Notes: generated from the letters alone by a model not told the origin. Shown: positions 31,421 to 49,665, counted from the first letter of the stretch. The stretch is DNA of 64,000 nucleotides from Bimuria novae-zelandiae CBS 107.79 (GCA_010015655.1 ML976665.1:533736-597735), one strand, 5' to 3'. Translations and numbers: made by a program.

Positions 31421-33067
31421 TCACTCCCACTTCTCCATCTCAAAGCTCTTCATGACCACCTTCCCACCCAACGCCTTCGTCGCAAAATTGAAAACTGCAT
31501 ACCGAAATCCCGTGAAAAACTGCCAATCATTCGTCATCGCAAAGGCACCGCCCAACTGCGTCCACGTTTTTCCGTCGAGACTATACCAGAATGTCGTAGT
31601 ACGCTGAGTCGCTGTGTTAAATGCCGGAGTGATATCCGCTTTGACTCTTAACCACACTTGTTTTGTGGACGAAGGGAGAGTGAGCGAGGCAGCGACGGTG
31701 CCGATCGCGTTCGTCTTCCAACCATTCACCACGTCGATGGATAGATTGTTTACGTATACGAGGCGGTTGGTCGTGTTCTCGCGGTGGATGCCGATGTAGG
31801 CGGAGTGGTCGCGGAAGAGGGCGGCGCCGGCGCGGTCGCCGTCGGTGAGGGAGGTGATGTCGAGGTGGAATGTACCGGAAGACTTAGGTCCGATGATACG
31901 ATGCGTCAATGTATTACGCGCGCTGTATAAATCGTTTGTCACCGTGGCGGTGGAGAGTTGCATGCCTCCAGAGGCGCCACCGAATAGCTTGTAAGCGCTG
32001 GTATCGGGGTTGTGGTTCCACTCCCACTCGTGGCTGAGCGACGTGCTTTTGAAAGTGTCGACACCTGTGGGCGGCGGAACGGTCTTGGTTGTATTGACTG
32101 GGAATGGGTAGGTTTTGCCCCAGGCGCCGGTACTGTCTTTGACGAGCAAGGGCCAACCGTCGGAAGACCAGGTTATGGGCGCTGCGACGGGAATGCGGCC
32201 GCCAGGGAAGGAGTCCAGGAAGGCGATGTAGTACCAGTTTCCGTCTTTTGTGCTGACGATGCCGCCCTGGTGGGCGGCGCCGGCGTTATCCAACGGGCCT
32301 TTGATGTTCTCCACGAGGACTTTCATTTCGTAGGGCCCCCATGGTGACTTGCTCTTAAGCACCCATTCGTCGATCGCGGGCTTGGTGACGAAGATGTAGT
32401 AGTACCCGTTGATCTTGTACATCCGTGAGCCTTCGATGTAGGTACTTCCTTGATAGACTGTCTGTGACTTGACCTCTGCGGTGCCGTCTTTATTAAGCTG
32501 CGCAACCATAATGTTCGTGCTTCCGTATGCAACATAGATGGTGTCATCATCGTCGATCAGCAGCCCGTTGTCGTAGTAGCATTTATCGATAGTGGCGGCG
32601 GCTTTCCAGTTCCAGTTCGTCACCTCGCCATTGTTACTTTTAGCTCCCGTGTTACTGGCTGTCCAAAGGTAGGACTTTGAAGATGCAATACAGCCAAGCC
32701 AATAGAACGTATCAGTGGACTCGCGGTAGCGTAGACTGCTGGCCCAGATCCCCTTGACATAGGCGCGGTTCGTCGAATTGGTGAGGCTGTATTCAGAGCC
32801 GAAGTTCAGCGTGGGGACGCTATGAGTGACAGGCGTCCAATTGACGAGGTCGTAGGACTTTAGAATCGGAGCCCCAGGGGAGAAGGCGAAGGTGGACGAG
32901 GTGTAGTAGAACACATCTCCAACGCGGATAACTTCGAGGTCAGGGTAGTCCTCCCAAAGTATTGGATTCGTAAAAGTCGCGGCTCTCTTGTCAACGCTGT
33001 TTACACCCAGCGGGCTCGCGTAAACCAAGCCGAGCAATGCAGCACTCACGACTGTAGAGAAGCGCAT
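31421..33067 (-). CDS. Secreted GH43 glycosidase
   Basis: A single exon of 548 residues from ATG 33067 (MRFSTVVSAALLGLVYAS), with a signal peptide and a short propeptide ending in Lys-Arg at 27-28. The catalytic five-bladed propeller starts FTNPILWEDYPDLEVIRVGD, with the general base Asp in YPD (about residue 43). The pKa-tuning Asp lies in LIDDDDTIYVAYG and the general acid Glu in YIEGSRMYKINGYYY. The C-terminal 200 residues form a beta-sandwich that ends FNFATKALGGKVVMKSFEME, as in two-domain GH43 beta-xylosidases and arabinofuranosidases. The enzyme probably trims xylose or arabinose from plant hemicellulose outside the cell; the exact linkage is unknown. The length is typical and no break is visible. 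Confidence 0.9.
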   Translation of the reverse strand: MRFSTVVSAALLGLVYASPLGVNSVDKRAATFTNPILWEDYPDLEVIRVGDVFYYTSSTFAFSPGAPILKSYDLVNWTPVTHSVPTLNFGSEYSLTNSTNRAYVKGIWASSLRYRESTDTFYWLGCIASSKSYLWTASNTGAKSNNGEVTNWNWKAAATIDKCYYDNGLLIDDDDTIYVAYGSTNIMVAQLNKDGTAEVKSQTVYQGSTYIEGSRMYKINGYYYIFVTKPAIDEWVLKSKSPWGPYEMKVLVENIKGPLDNAGAAHQGGIVSTKDGNWYYIAFLDSFPGGRIPVAAPITWSSDGWPLLVKDSTGAWGKTYPFPVNTTKTVPPPTGVDTFKSTSLSHEWEWNHNPDTSAYKLFGGASGGMQLSTATVTNDLYSARNTLTHRIIGPKSSGTFHLDITSLTDGDRAGAALFRDHSAYIGIHRENTTNRLVYVNNLSIDVVNGWKTNAIGTVAASLTLPSSTKQVWLRVKADITPAFNTATQRTTTFWYSLDGKTWTQLGGAFAMTNDWQFFTGFRYAVFNFATKALGGKVVMKSFEMEKWE

Positions 33068-38900
<5,833 letters not shown>

Positions 38901-39477
38901 AGATTGACTCACCGCAGACGAGGAAAAACTACTAAGCGGACAAGAGGGTTATTGTGCGGATAATGGGTATATGACAAAAGCATTGGCCATTCACACCTGG
39001 TCTCTGCCATGCTTCTCGAGCCCTGACTACTTTGTCCTATATAATGCAATACCCCTCGCATCGTGAGGCTGGAAACGATTTGTAAGTGTTGACATTAGCA
39101 GCCACGACACAATTCTATACTCTTCATCAGCTAAATATCCCTACAACACAAAAGGGCAACTCGGAAAGCAGGTATCTTGACAAGGTACTACCCATCTATA
39201 TGATAAAGTACGACGTGTAATGAGGATCGTTTCAGACCTTCTGACACCATGTCCGATGAATGCGATAATGGAGGGACCGTGATGATTGTCAATGTTGTTG
39301 TCGGAGCTCGACGAAGCCGACGTATCTCTAGAATCCTCGATTACGATTGTGTATACAGCATGGGTATCTGTTGGATTTATGACGCGCACAGTCAAAGCAT
39401 TACCGCCTTCAAGAACGCTATTAACCGATTGAAACCAGGCGCCGCGGAAGGGACCATCTCCAATACCGCGATCACCC

Positions 39478-40329
39478 TTATTCCGATTCCTCCGAAATGC
39501 TCACATCACCGTCTCGGTCTTCGTCAGGCTCATCCCTCTCCTCCTGACTGAGCGCAGCGCTTGCATTCGCCACTGCCGCCGACCTGTTAAAAATAATCAA
39601 CGGACCTTTCTCCAAACTAAGTGTCCAGTATATGCCAACTTACACAACAGCAGGCCCCACGCTATTCTCCAGCCCAACATGCGGCGCCGCCCCCTCCAGC
39701 GCCTCCACACCCCCTCCCGCCGCAGTCCACACCAAGCCCTGCACCGGACGCACACGATTCGCCTCCACAGTCTTCAGCGTAAGCACCGGCTTCACTGCCT
39801 GCTGTAGCCCCTCATACCAATACCCATGCTCCGGGTATCCGCCCACCTTGCCTTTATAATCCGTCCCTGGGGCACCCCTATCAATGGAGCCCACCAGGTC
39901 AAAAACAGGCATCCCTTCCGCCGTAGTCAGATACGCCAGCAGCTTTTCAATCAGCCGGTCAAAACAAAGCCACTCAATCCTATCCTCATCTAGCAACCGA
40001 AAGCCCAGCGCACAGCCCATTGCTCTACCCGTGGTGCCTCGACGAAACACGTTGGGCAGGTGCGCTACTTCGGTATACCCCTCAGGTACTTCGTCGCCCG
40101 GAGGGATGTGGATCTTCTCAGCGCCGTCGGCGTGGATGAAGGGGTCGGGGGACTCGAGACGACCCACGTAGCCAGCGTCATCGGCGGAGAGGGCTTGCTC
40201 GAAGTGCCAGATTGGCTGCTGGGTGTGCGGGTAGTGGTAGAGGGATATGGGCTTGAGGAAGGAGCGGTATTCAATTTGTTTGAGGGGGAAGGAGCGGGGG
40301 TGTTTGTTGCCCTTGAGTTGTTTACTCAT
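39478..40329 (-). CDS. Unknown protein, 263 residues
   Basis: Exons 40329-39644 and 39583-39478 are joined by a 60-bp intron with GTAAGT and a TTTTTAACAG acceptor, in frame. The start is MSKQLKGNKHPRSFPLKQIE. The globular part contains WHFEQALSADDAGYVGRLES, FRRGTTGRAMGCALGFRLLD and EWLCFDRLIEKLLAYLTTAE; the C-terminus is acidic (QEERDEPDEDRDGD). There is no signal peptide or membrane helix. The composition and clean splicing argue for a real conserved fungal gene, but I do not recognise the family. Confidence 0.65.
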
Positions 40330-41834
40330 AATGCACGAGCGTGGGCTGAGGCTTGTATTGTTAGGGGGGAGACGGATGGGGATTGCTGCGATGGAGTTGC
40401 GAGGTCTGTGTCGTGCGCTGGTGTTGATGCAGAAAGTTGGGTCTGAGGGGTGAGTGATCCATGTTTATATGGGAGTGCTTTGGGGTTTGAGGTCTCTGGA
40501 AGGCCCCGGCGGGTACGGGCGCGGTGAATGTCAGGGTGAATGTGACGGCGCGTGCGGATCACGTGGACGGGTAGCACCCGACCCGTAGACCTAGGGCACG
40601 AGCTTTGCGCCTGATCAGGAGGTGGGACGGTGAATGTTGAAGCGGTCTAACAGAACGCTTGAGAAGCTTCAGTGTGCTCCTCCCTCGTGATTAGCAATGA
40701 TCAGTCATCTCGAGACACATGTATCATCCGTATATGGTGCTAGGCTTGATTTGCGGAGACACCCTCTGGAAGAGTTCTTTTCTCCTCTCGTATCTCTACC
40801 TCGATATAGGCACTCCTCTTGTGTATAAACCGCGAAACGGCGAAGATCTGTCAAAAGACATGGGGAGGATATGTGTGAAAAGGCAGTGAAAAGGCAGTGC
40901 TAAGCACGAGATACAAAAAGTGTAAGTAAAAGGAGTGTCCCCTTAGTATACAGTTCAAATATAAGCGTAGTAAGAAAAAATTAAAAAAACAGAGTTTTGA
41001 GTGATTCGAACCGTCAAAAGTTATTCGAAAGTATCCAAGACCGATCTTGTCGAGCGTGCTACATCCGGTGTGCGAATACCACCGGTGCACATACTTATCT
41101 GTATGCTACTTGCCGTAGGTGAACAGTATTTTCAGTTAAGTTAGAATAATAGAAGTATTATATATGCATGCTTTACAGTGGACGGAGCACTAGAGCCAGT
41201 TAAATAGGGCGGGGGAAGCCTCGAGGGAAACAATGTGGATTGTGCACAAAGAAAAGTCGGCAAATAGTTGGGTGAAAAGAATCTGTGACGTCGAAAGAAG
41301 AGTGTTGAGGCAATCGTTGTTTGGATTGAGAAGCTACTCTATGGAGCTATATACTGTGTGGATCACGTGGATCACGTGCACGGGCCGCACGTACGCGGGT
41401 GGCCCAAGCTTCTATACTGAACCGTCACAGAATCCGTACCCGACGAGCTTGTAGGAGAATAAAACGGGCTGTCTCGCCCGTGCGAGACAGCGGCGGCCCG
41501 AAGTGAGATCTAAGAGATATTATGGTATTATTAGACTGAAATAAGTAGAGCATCACGAGCCGCCAGGCAGTTATGAAAGTGGAAAGATTGTGCGTTATAA
41601 TCTTCTACAATCGATGCAAACACTTGATCTGAGGTTTTTCCAGTGCAAATTCATCGTATAGAGTCATTGGTTGTTCCAGATGCCTGTAGGATCCTATCTT
41701 TTGAAGCGTAGGGCCAGTATTCCGACAATTTCACACCACAGTGCCGCCAAAGAGATCATACTCATTATCCCGACCAACCAAACCACCACTTCGACAGGCG
41801 CTGGAGTGTTGCCTCTGTAAAAGGCGTGTCGACA
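40330..41834. other. Intergenic, no gene recognised
   Basis: About 1.5 kb, becoming AT-rich from 40860 on. Stops are frequent in all frames. It may contain an old solo LTR or similar repeat, since the 40.9-41.5 kb part differs in composition from the genes on either side, but I found no matching partner. Confidence 0.35.
41468..41491. repeat. Perfect 10-bp hairpin
   Basis: GCTGTCTCGC and its complement GCGAGACAGC are separated by four bases. It lies at the border between an AT-rich and a GC-richer stretch and could be a repeat terminus or a cruciform. Confidence 0.7.
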
Positions 41835-42553
41835 CTACAAGACCGTCACCCCCATGTCGCCGGTTGGAGGAAACCCCCTGCTCGGCTTCCAGCACCTCAT
41901 ACTCGCCACGTTCTTGGCCCAAATGAACTTCGGATCCTCCCTCGGAGCGCAGTTGTTGAGGTCTTGGTAACAATCAGCATCCTTCTTGTACTCGATGGTG
42001 CTGTAATGGCCGTTTTGCTTGCAGTCCTTGCACCTGCAGTCGTCAGCTTCTATACCGGCATTCTGAACGGGAGAATGTCCACTTACTCATACATACGGCA
42101 CGCCAAGTCGTCCTTATCAAAGCCCGCTGGGTAGAACTCGATCATCTCGACCTCCATGGAGCTGCATGTAAATTAGCGACAGCGGAACAGCCAGGACGGC
42201 GCGACGGATGCGCAGATAAATGTGAGAGACCAACCGCTTTGGAGGGCTGTGCTTACTAGGCGTTATAGCATCGAGCTTCCTCGAAATGGTCCCTCTCTCG
42301 GAGCTCTTCCATGCTCAGGAAGTAGTAGTACTTGCCGCGCTCCTTGACGTATTGGAACTTGAAGACCTGGGCAGCTTAGCGAAACGCGGGACACTTCGCC
42401 TATCGAACAAATTGGGTTACTTACCACAGGGCCTACTGGACGGCCCTGAGGGCCGATGTCGGTTTCATTCACGCCTGGGATATCGATCGGGTTATCCTGA
42501 GCAGCGGCGAAGAGCGCGTATGCAAGCGCAAGCAGGAGAGCCGTGAGCTGCAT
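41835..42553 (-). CDS. Small secreted Cys-rich protein
   Basis: Four exons (42553-42425, 42366-42257, 42161-42087, 42033-41835) with introns of 58, 95 and 53 bp, all GTAAGT or GTAAGC donors with CAG acceptors, give 170 residues in one frame. The signal peptide MQLTALLLALAYALFAAAQ is followed by a mature domain of about 150 residues with seven Cys (EARCYNAY, ACRMYECKDCKQNG, DADCYQDLNNC, MRCWKPS). It contains VFKFQYVKERGKYYYF and no other recognisable domain. Size, secretion and Cys content fit an effector-like or antimicrobial-like secreted protein of a plant-associated fungus, which is inference only. Confidence 0.75.
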
Positions 42554-43623
42554 ATTGGCAACTGGCTTGGGGATTGGAAGATCTCCGGCTGGGTCCGAGG
42601 TGAGTGTTGAGGTGCAGTGGGGTAGGTTGCTGGAAGGGCGGTGATGTTTAGGGATACTTTTTTGAAAGAGCGGCCGGAGTATAAGTACTTGCAGAAACTG
42701 AGCTAGTATGTGCTAGTGGTGAGCAAGTTGACCAGACAGCGATATCGGAAAGCAAACAGCCTATATTGGGAAATTGCGGTTGGAAGTCACTGGAAACGGA
42801 CGCCAACCAGGTCCAGCCTAAGTCTCGACTCGCGGCATTTTCCGCCCACTCAAGATTGTCAGATATCTCTTCTCTGTAATGAGTTGTGGGTCCAGAAATC
42901 ATAGCCTTTATTACATCGTTGGTCGATTGGCTCGCGACGTTCATGCGAGGCGGGCTCCGTGATAGCTTTTTGAATGTCCTAGAATATGCACCGAGGCCAC
43001 TATGACACCACGGCAGGTTCCAACGAGCACAGAACAGCGTTTTGGGCGAATCGTGGATGCCGACCAACCCCCACAACGTTTTCACTGCATGCCTTTCGGT
43101 CATTTTCGACTGTCATGCCAGTGCCTCTCGAACCATGGCAGACGTTCATGGGGCTTTGATGTGACGTGGAGCTCTTCGCCGTGAGATTGGACTGCGCTAT
43201 GGACGTTACAGAGGCGAAGGACCGGCGACAACTCTTGATCGGCAACAATTGATTCGAGCCTTCTTAATTGACAAGCCGCCAGTAATTGGGTGGTGATATT
43301 CCCTCTGGAGAGCCGGTACAGGCGATTTGTAGACGAAAGATTGACAAGCGAGACGCGGAGCGGAAGTGAGCAAACGGAAGGTCAAATTGCTGATACTGGG
43401 TACTGAATGGAACGAATAAGTTTGGGAAGTTTCACGGATATCCAAGTTTATCTTGTTACACTGTAGTTATCCATGCCTGAATATCAAAACCGCTGTTTAG
43501 TGTATCAATTTCCTTCTATAGTGTTGCGGTCTTCCAGAGATATGTTCAGTTACACGAGGACCGCAAGATGTGTGCCAATGCTTTTACCTAGGTCTCTCCT
43601 TGATCCTTGGCCTCTTACCGAAT
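42554..43623. other. Intergenic, no gene recognised
   Basis: A 151-codon minus-strand frame (42648-43103) overlaps other frames and has no domain character. No supported gene or RNA. Confidence 0.4.
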
Positions 43624-46600
43624 TTATGGACGCATGAGTCGACCAATCAGTGGGGTACGGCCAAATCGACCGCGAGCAACGCGAGTCAGACGAGAGGGGC
43701 AGATCGCCACACGGCAGCAAGGACATCGTACGAGAGCCGTTTTGGGATATGTTTGTTTTAAAAATCCATTTAAGCAAGCCAAATGAAAGACGTGGATGCA
43801 GTGGTTCAGTTGCATTGGCTGTAGATCTGTTGCCAATTTCACGGCATTGCGGCGCTCAAGTACAGGTTTCGGTCTCCACTTCGATATCATTGCGTTCAGT
43901 TTGCCTGGTTCTTCGCCGGCACCGGTGTCACTGGCTTCCACATGCGTTTGCTGACCGAATTCGTCGAAACAAATGGGACAAGCATCGTCTTCTTGTGGTT
44001 GATACGGATGTGAGATTGTTTGCGGGTCGATTTGAGGGCCGTAAGCCTCCAGTGGAATGTCTTGGAACGCGAAAAGATCCCTGGGTATTGGTGTACTCCA
44101 AGGGTTTAGGCGACGGAAGAATCGCCGGAATCGCCCGGGCTGCGCCCATCTTACCCCAAACACTTCCACGCGGACAACCTCATCTTCTTCCGACGAATCG
44201 CTGCTCTCAGAGTCATCCGGGAGTTCTGAGAGCACATCGGGTAGGTCATAGAAGAGAATAACAGGAGGGGTATTCAATGGGCGCTCACTGGATGGGCCAT
44301 GCGGCACGTGGTTGAAAGTCCACGGCCAGTGATGTCCATGGATGGATTGGATTAACGAATCCATCCATATCCATCCAATCCAAACAGCCCATGGAAATCC
44401 AATCCATCCACGTAGATTGTTCTATACCTAATTAGGCGTCGTCTAGACCTAATTAAGGTATTAAATTAGTAGTTTCGTCGTCTAATAGTTTTCCTGTGGC
44501 TTGTTAAGGCAAGCGACCCAAAAAATCGCAATATCTAAACTTAACCTTACCTAGTTTAACGAAACTTCTATAACACCTATTTAATAGCTCTAAAATGGTT
44601 AAAGCTGCTTTTATTTAGTATTTTCTTAAATCCTGTAACTTATCTTTACTAGTTATCTAATTATCTATCAAAATGCGCCTTTAGTTAGATGGCGAGCGCC
44701 TACGGTACTAACGCATAAGGACCTCTCCAAAGCCACCTAGTGTCTCCCTACCTACGCTAATAATTATAGAAGTTTTAAAGGCTATTAAGACGCCTATTAA
44801 AGGGGTAAAACGATAGATTAAGTTAAATTCTACGTTGTCGTAAACCCGTAAGCGTGTCCAGGCGCCAGAAGTGGCATTAGTACCAGACTTATAAGGCTCC
44901 CCACAACTATCCGTTCTATTAACTTAAAGTGGCCAGCAGAGTAGCAGTACGTACGGTATAAACTTATAATTACTTAGTATGTCTATTAACGATGTTTGTG
45001 GCTCTATTACTAACCCCGTTACTGTAGATACTAGTATTAATAATTAGCTTAATTCTTAATTAGAGGCATTAGAATTAACTTCGTAATATATTACCCTAAT
45101 TTAATTAGCATTAGCTAGAGACTTTATACATGCCACGAGACGCCGCGAGATTAAGATATTAAGCTTTAATTACTTCTAGGTTAACCTTACTAATAACTAG
45201 GCGTTTAACACTTACACTAAGGTATACGATCTTAAAGGGAGGCTTAACTTATGGATCTGGAAGTACGGCGTCCTACTTAAAAGCACGGATAAGAAGACAT
45301 TTACTTAGTTCTTCTTATGTAAACCGTGCTATATTAACTGCTTTAAGGCGAAGATCCTTGATATAAAAAAGGGGTGTAGGTTAGTTGCTAGCTATCTTAA
45401 AAAACATAAGATCTTTAATCTAAATTATTAGCCCCTTATAGGGCAGGATAACATAGATTAGTTTGCGCTTAATACATCTTCTTTAGAAGGTTTAGCTACT
45501 ATTAATGCTATGGCGTCTTCCTTTAACGTTAATAAGTTCCATTAACTTTTAGTTAGATAGATTATTATGAGCAGGACCCCCTTCGTTAAGCTGGATGCCA
45601 AGGAGCTCCGTAAGGTGTTTTAGTATCTTAATTCAGCTACAAAGATGCCTCGCGCAATCCCATCTCGCAATACAATAAGGCGTAGGATCTCCGTGGAGTA
45701 CGCACGTTTGAAGGATGTGGTTGCTGCCCACCTGGACCGAGCCATCACGAAGATTCACCTAGCCTTCGACTTATAGACTTCTAGTAATAATAAGTCGTAT
45801 AATGGTGTTGTCGCATAGTTTCTTAACAAGAAAGGCAATTCACGAAACCTTCTCCTTGCTCTTAAAGCTATAAAAGATGCCTATACTAGTAGAAATATTG
45901 CGGCATCGCTATAGGGGGTCATCTCCCACTAGGGGCTTTAAGACCGCGTAGGATATCTTACCTCTAACAACGCCGCAGCTAATAATACGGTAATAGACGC
46001 TCTAGGGGAGATTTTTAGGGAAAATTAGCTTAACTTTAACCCTAAGTAGCAGTGTATAAGGTGTATAGGGCATATCTTTAACCTTGTCGCGAAAGCGCTA
46101 ATATTCAGAGCTAATATTAGCGGCCTAACTCGGGCAGAGGAGGTGGCATTTTTTAAGCAACATAAAGCTTATAGGACTATTAGAAAGCTTCGTAATATTA
46201 TTAAATAAATCAGGAAAAACACCTTAAGAAACGCCAGGTTTATTGCTGCTTAGGAAGTTCATCCTGGATAGGTGCGATCGGATGGCCTCACAAGACCTTT
46301 GCAGTTGATACTCAGTAACGCCACTCGCTAGAATTCTACATACTTAATAATTAAGCGAGCTATAGTGCTTGAAGAGGTGCTCGACGACTTTTATAAAGAC
46401 AAATTACGGTCTCTTAATAATACTAGATCGCAGCGGCAAAGTGGCAGCTAGTAAAGTTAATCTATTAGCTTAGATCTCCGTCTTTCTATAGCCAAGTAGC
46501 AGTACTTAAAGGAGAATCTTAAGCTTCTTAAACCTCTAAACAAGCTTACTTTGCGCCTCTAAGGTTATTTTAGTAATAGTAACGACGATCCTTAAGAGTA

Positions 46601-48091
46601 TAGTAATATTAGATAGTTATACACTTCGCTAGACAATCTCCTAACGGACCTCGAAGCTCAAGAACTTCAAGCACGAACAGATAGAGATATCCAGCTTAAA
46701 CAGCGTCTTTATAAAGGCTGGGAGATGGCATTAAAGTACTACACCTTGTTTACAGAGTCTCCGGCCTACATGGTGGCAATCGTCTTAGATCCTACCCGGG
46801 GCATGGATTACATCCGTTCTCAATAGGCAATAGAGCATCTAACTTGGCCAGGTATCGCACAAGGATGGATCGAAGAGCTGTACAACCGTAATTATAAGGA
46901 CAGAACAATACTTAACTAACAGGAGATAGACCTATTTTCTTCTAAGACCGCCTAAGCGCTTTTAAGATAAGAGACCTTTGCGCGAAAAGGTCAAGCAAAG
47001 GTAAATAAGAAATAATAGGTAAACGGCAACAAGTTAGCAAAGTACCTTAAGCTCTCTTAGTTCGCTATTAATATTCCTCCTTTTATTTAGTGGCAACAGG
47101 ATGAGCAACGACGACGCTGGCTAAGAGTATCTTAGATAGCTCTTAACGTACTTTCTGCCATGCCTATAAGCGATGGACCTGAGAGAGCTTTTAGCGGCGC
47201 AGGTAACCTTATTACAAAGCCCCGTAATCGTCTTAGTGACGATATTATAGGGTATCACGAGTGTATGGCTTCATGGGAGAGGGCAGGATTAATCAAGATT
47301 AGTAACAACTCTATAGAGGACTTAGACAAATTAGATAATATAGATAAGGAGATATTAGACTAGAACTTTACGCGCTGTTTTTTATAGTGCTCTTTTCTCC
47401 TATATTAAAATACTAAGGCACTTTATTAATCTATTTCTGCTATATCGTTGATAGGGTGTTAATATATTATCTAGTTCGAGCGCCTGCGTGGCTAAAGTAA
47501 CAATTCTTAATACTAAAATAGCTGTTAAGATAGATATACTTAATACTAAACGCTAGAATAAGCTTTTGCGACATCTGTAGCGTCCAATAGTGGAACATAA
47601 TAAGCTTAAAACGGATGGATTAGATTTCCATGGATTTTGTGGATTTTGCATGGATGGATATCCAATCCATCCGTGACCATCACTGTCCACGGCGCCTCGT
47701 ATTGAACGGATTCTTCTGCTGTGTCGTCCAGAACCTCCTCATGGTCGATGAGAGTCTATATCGCATCGTTGATGAAATCCTCGTTGTCCGTTACGGTAGC
47801 CCATTCCCTCAAGGAGTCCAGAATCATACAAAAAACCTCGCCATGTAGATCCTCTCTTCGAATTGTTCTACACAGGTAAATGACCATACTGAAAAGTGTT
47901 CTCCGAGCACGAACATGGTCGGTTCGCGCAAGTATAGTCCGAATGTGTAACGGTATTCCCTCAGGCCCAGCGCATGCGAAATCAAACGATGGATGAGATG
48001 GTACAGGTTCATACATGGGATCCATTGACGAGTGTCCCATGATTGCGGACTCCGAGGAGGATTGCCGTCTAGAATCATTTGCATCACTCAT
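43624..48091 (-). pseudogene. RING-finger gene split by a hAT element
   Basis: Minus-strand coding sequence lies on both sides of the transposon. The 3' part (44339-43624) has acidic sequence and then a RING-H2-type finger: CPICFDEF, later HCIHVFHLACLNGF and RCPCCRVAICPS. RING proteins of this kind act as E3 ubiquitin ligases. The 5' part (48091-47673) starts MSDANDSRRQSSSES and ends EAPWTVMV just before the element. Reading one copy of the target octamer places DGHHWPWTFNHVPHG next to it, but in a different phase, and a TAG interrupts the 5' part after NDAI. I infer one former gene, broken by the insertion, a nonsense change and a frame change. Alternatively the RING part is still expressed from a start at 44364, inside the transposon end (MDSLIQSIHGHH). 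Confidence 0.6.
44340..47672 (+). mobile_element. hAT transposon, 3.3 kb, RIP-degraded
   Basis: Both ends begin GGATGGATTGGAT on opposite strands and continue with further GGATGGAT-type subterminal repeats. The flanking octamers atgtccat (44332-44339) and gtgaccat (47673-47680) match at 6 of 8 positions. The plus strand carries a decayed transposase. FNLVAKALIF lies near 46080. The hAT segment SPAYMVAIVLDPTRGMDY lies near 46765-46820 (KYY, then TESPAY). The C-terminal dimerisation domain ERAFSGAGNLITKPRNRL lies at 47160-47363. Between these, the frame is full of TAG and TAA at positions where Trp or Gln would be expected, and AT content is high. The element is therefore inactive. Confidence 0.9.
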
Positions 48092-49243
48092 GGCGGCGAG
48101 TGAGCAAGAATCAGATATTCGAGAAGTCAGTCGTGATGACTTGAGGAGTCTGTTGGTGTTGATAGGGATCAGAGAAAGGACCTGGGTGAACGTGACCGTG
48201 TTGATGTAGCCTGTTCATGGAACCCATATAGATTTGGGAAAGGTTTTCTTACAAGCCGCCCGGGGCCCGAAGACGCGAGGGTGAAAGTTGCGATCGAACC
48301 AATGATGTCACATGATCACGCAGTCCAAAGTAGCGTCGATGGAGCCAGTGAATATAACAGGTCCAAGTCCAATGTTCATCTCGTCTTCTTCGTTGGCTTT
48401 TTTCCCGGCTGAGCTGTCAACCGTCCTAAATTTACGATCATTCACGTCTCTAAATCCCTTTTCGGTCGGGGTTAGCATCTGCCTAGAGTCAATATCCACC
48501 CATGTACTTTCTCGGGTTCTCGTTAACGATGATTAGCGATTAACATGCGCAAAGATACATGCGAGAGCGCAATTTGTTACGTTTGACTCCAAACACAGAC
48601 CGTGAGCTTAGGATCAGTAAACGCTCATAAAGGTGCATACAGTATATGAATAGGCGTATCCATAAATCCCAAGCTGTATGATTTTCTGGGACATTGGATG
48701 CCGGTAGCGCAGCACGCAGATATGCGCACACATGCGGAAAAGCAGCCGTTCCAAATAAACAGAGATTTCATTTATCGAGTTTCCATCATATCGCTCATCC
48801 CGGAACCCTCCAGGCACCAGATGCGTCATGGTTAGGGTTCAGCACGGGAAACGGGTAACGGTCGACCTCGTGGGAGCCTACATAGAGGGTATAGTAAACC
48901 GGGCAGGAGCACACCTGAAGGATGTATGTTGCGTAATAGTAAAAGGATGCAAATTCGTGGGTCGATTATCAGATGTAGCGTAGTGGGCGGTTGAAGGCTC
49001 AAAGTCTGTCCGATGTTCGCATCCTCTTTGCAGAAGCAGACTTACATCACCGTATCCTGCGTAGGTTTGCTCGGCTTGTAGTCTACCACCTTAGTTCCAA
49101 TGGTCGCATAGCTGCGTCGATCGCCGGTATCCTTCAACAGGGCGGGCTAAAAATAGATACCCAATAGATTGAGCAATTCATAACGGCCGTCAGGCGTAGA
49201 ATACAGGTGAAGGACGATGGACGAGGGACGACTCAGCCTTATT

Positions 49244-49264
49244 GGGGGGGGGGGGGGGGGGGGG
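49244..49264. repeat. Run of 21 G
   Basis: A homopolymer of 21 guanines on the plus strand. Its exact length is unreliable in most sequencing data. It could form G-quadruplexes. Confidence 0.9.
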
Positions 49265-49517
49265 CGTGCATATATATCTCATAGAACTCCTAGCACTTAC
49301 TCTAGACTGACTTCTGCGAGAAAGCAGGAGGCTATACCTGTAATGACCCGCTTCGCACAAGTCGTATCCGCGATCAGGACTTAATACGCACGAGCGCCAG
49401 TAGATACACGAGAGTCAAGCTATCACAAGCAAATTAGTGGCTATTCATAACATTGCCAGGTTGGACCTACCTGAGGGATAAAGTAATAAAGTAAGCGTAT
49501 GTAAGGATATCTACAAG

Positions 49518-49576
49518 CTAGGCTCGAATAGTGCGAAGTTAGAATATTATTCTAACTTCGCACTATTTAAGCCTAG
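49518..49576. repeat. 59-bp near-perfect palindrome
   Basis: Two perfect 20-bp arms (AATAGTGCGAAGTTAGAATA and its complement) around one central base occupy 49527-49567. Outside a 2-bp mismatch on each side, a further 7-bp pair (CTAGGCT / AGCCTAG) extends the stem. Confidence 0.9.
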
Positions 49577-49665
49577 CGTAAGGTCGCTTAGTGTATACAG
49601 TTAGCGTGCGTGGCCGAACTCTTGGTAAAGAGTAATATTAATACATTTTTATATCCTTAACTACT

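Larger units (their letters stand above)
48092..49665. other. Intergenic, transition to AT-rich repeat block
   Basis: Normal composition to about 49.4 kb and AT-rich after that. No supported gene. It holds a G homopolymer and a long palindrome, listed separately. Confidence 0.4.

Noticed and set aside
31421..33067. Lys-Arg site in GH43 as a second RiPP-type precursor
   Set aside because: It is a single propeptide cleavage site, normal for secreted fungal enzymes, with no repeated core.
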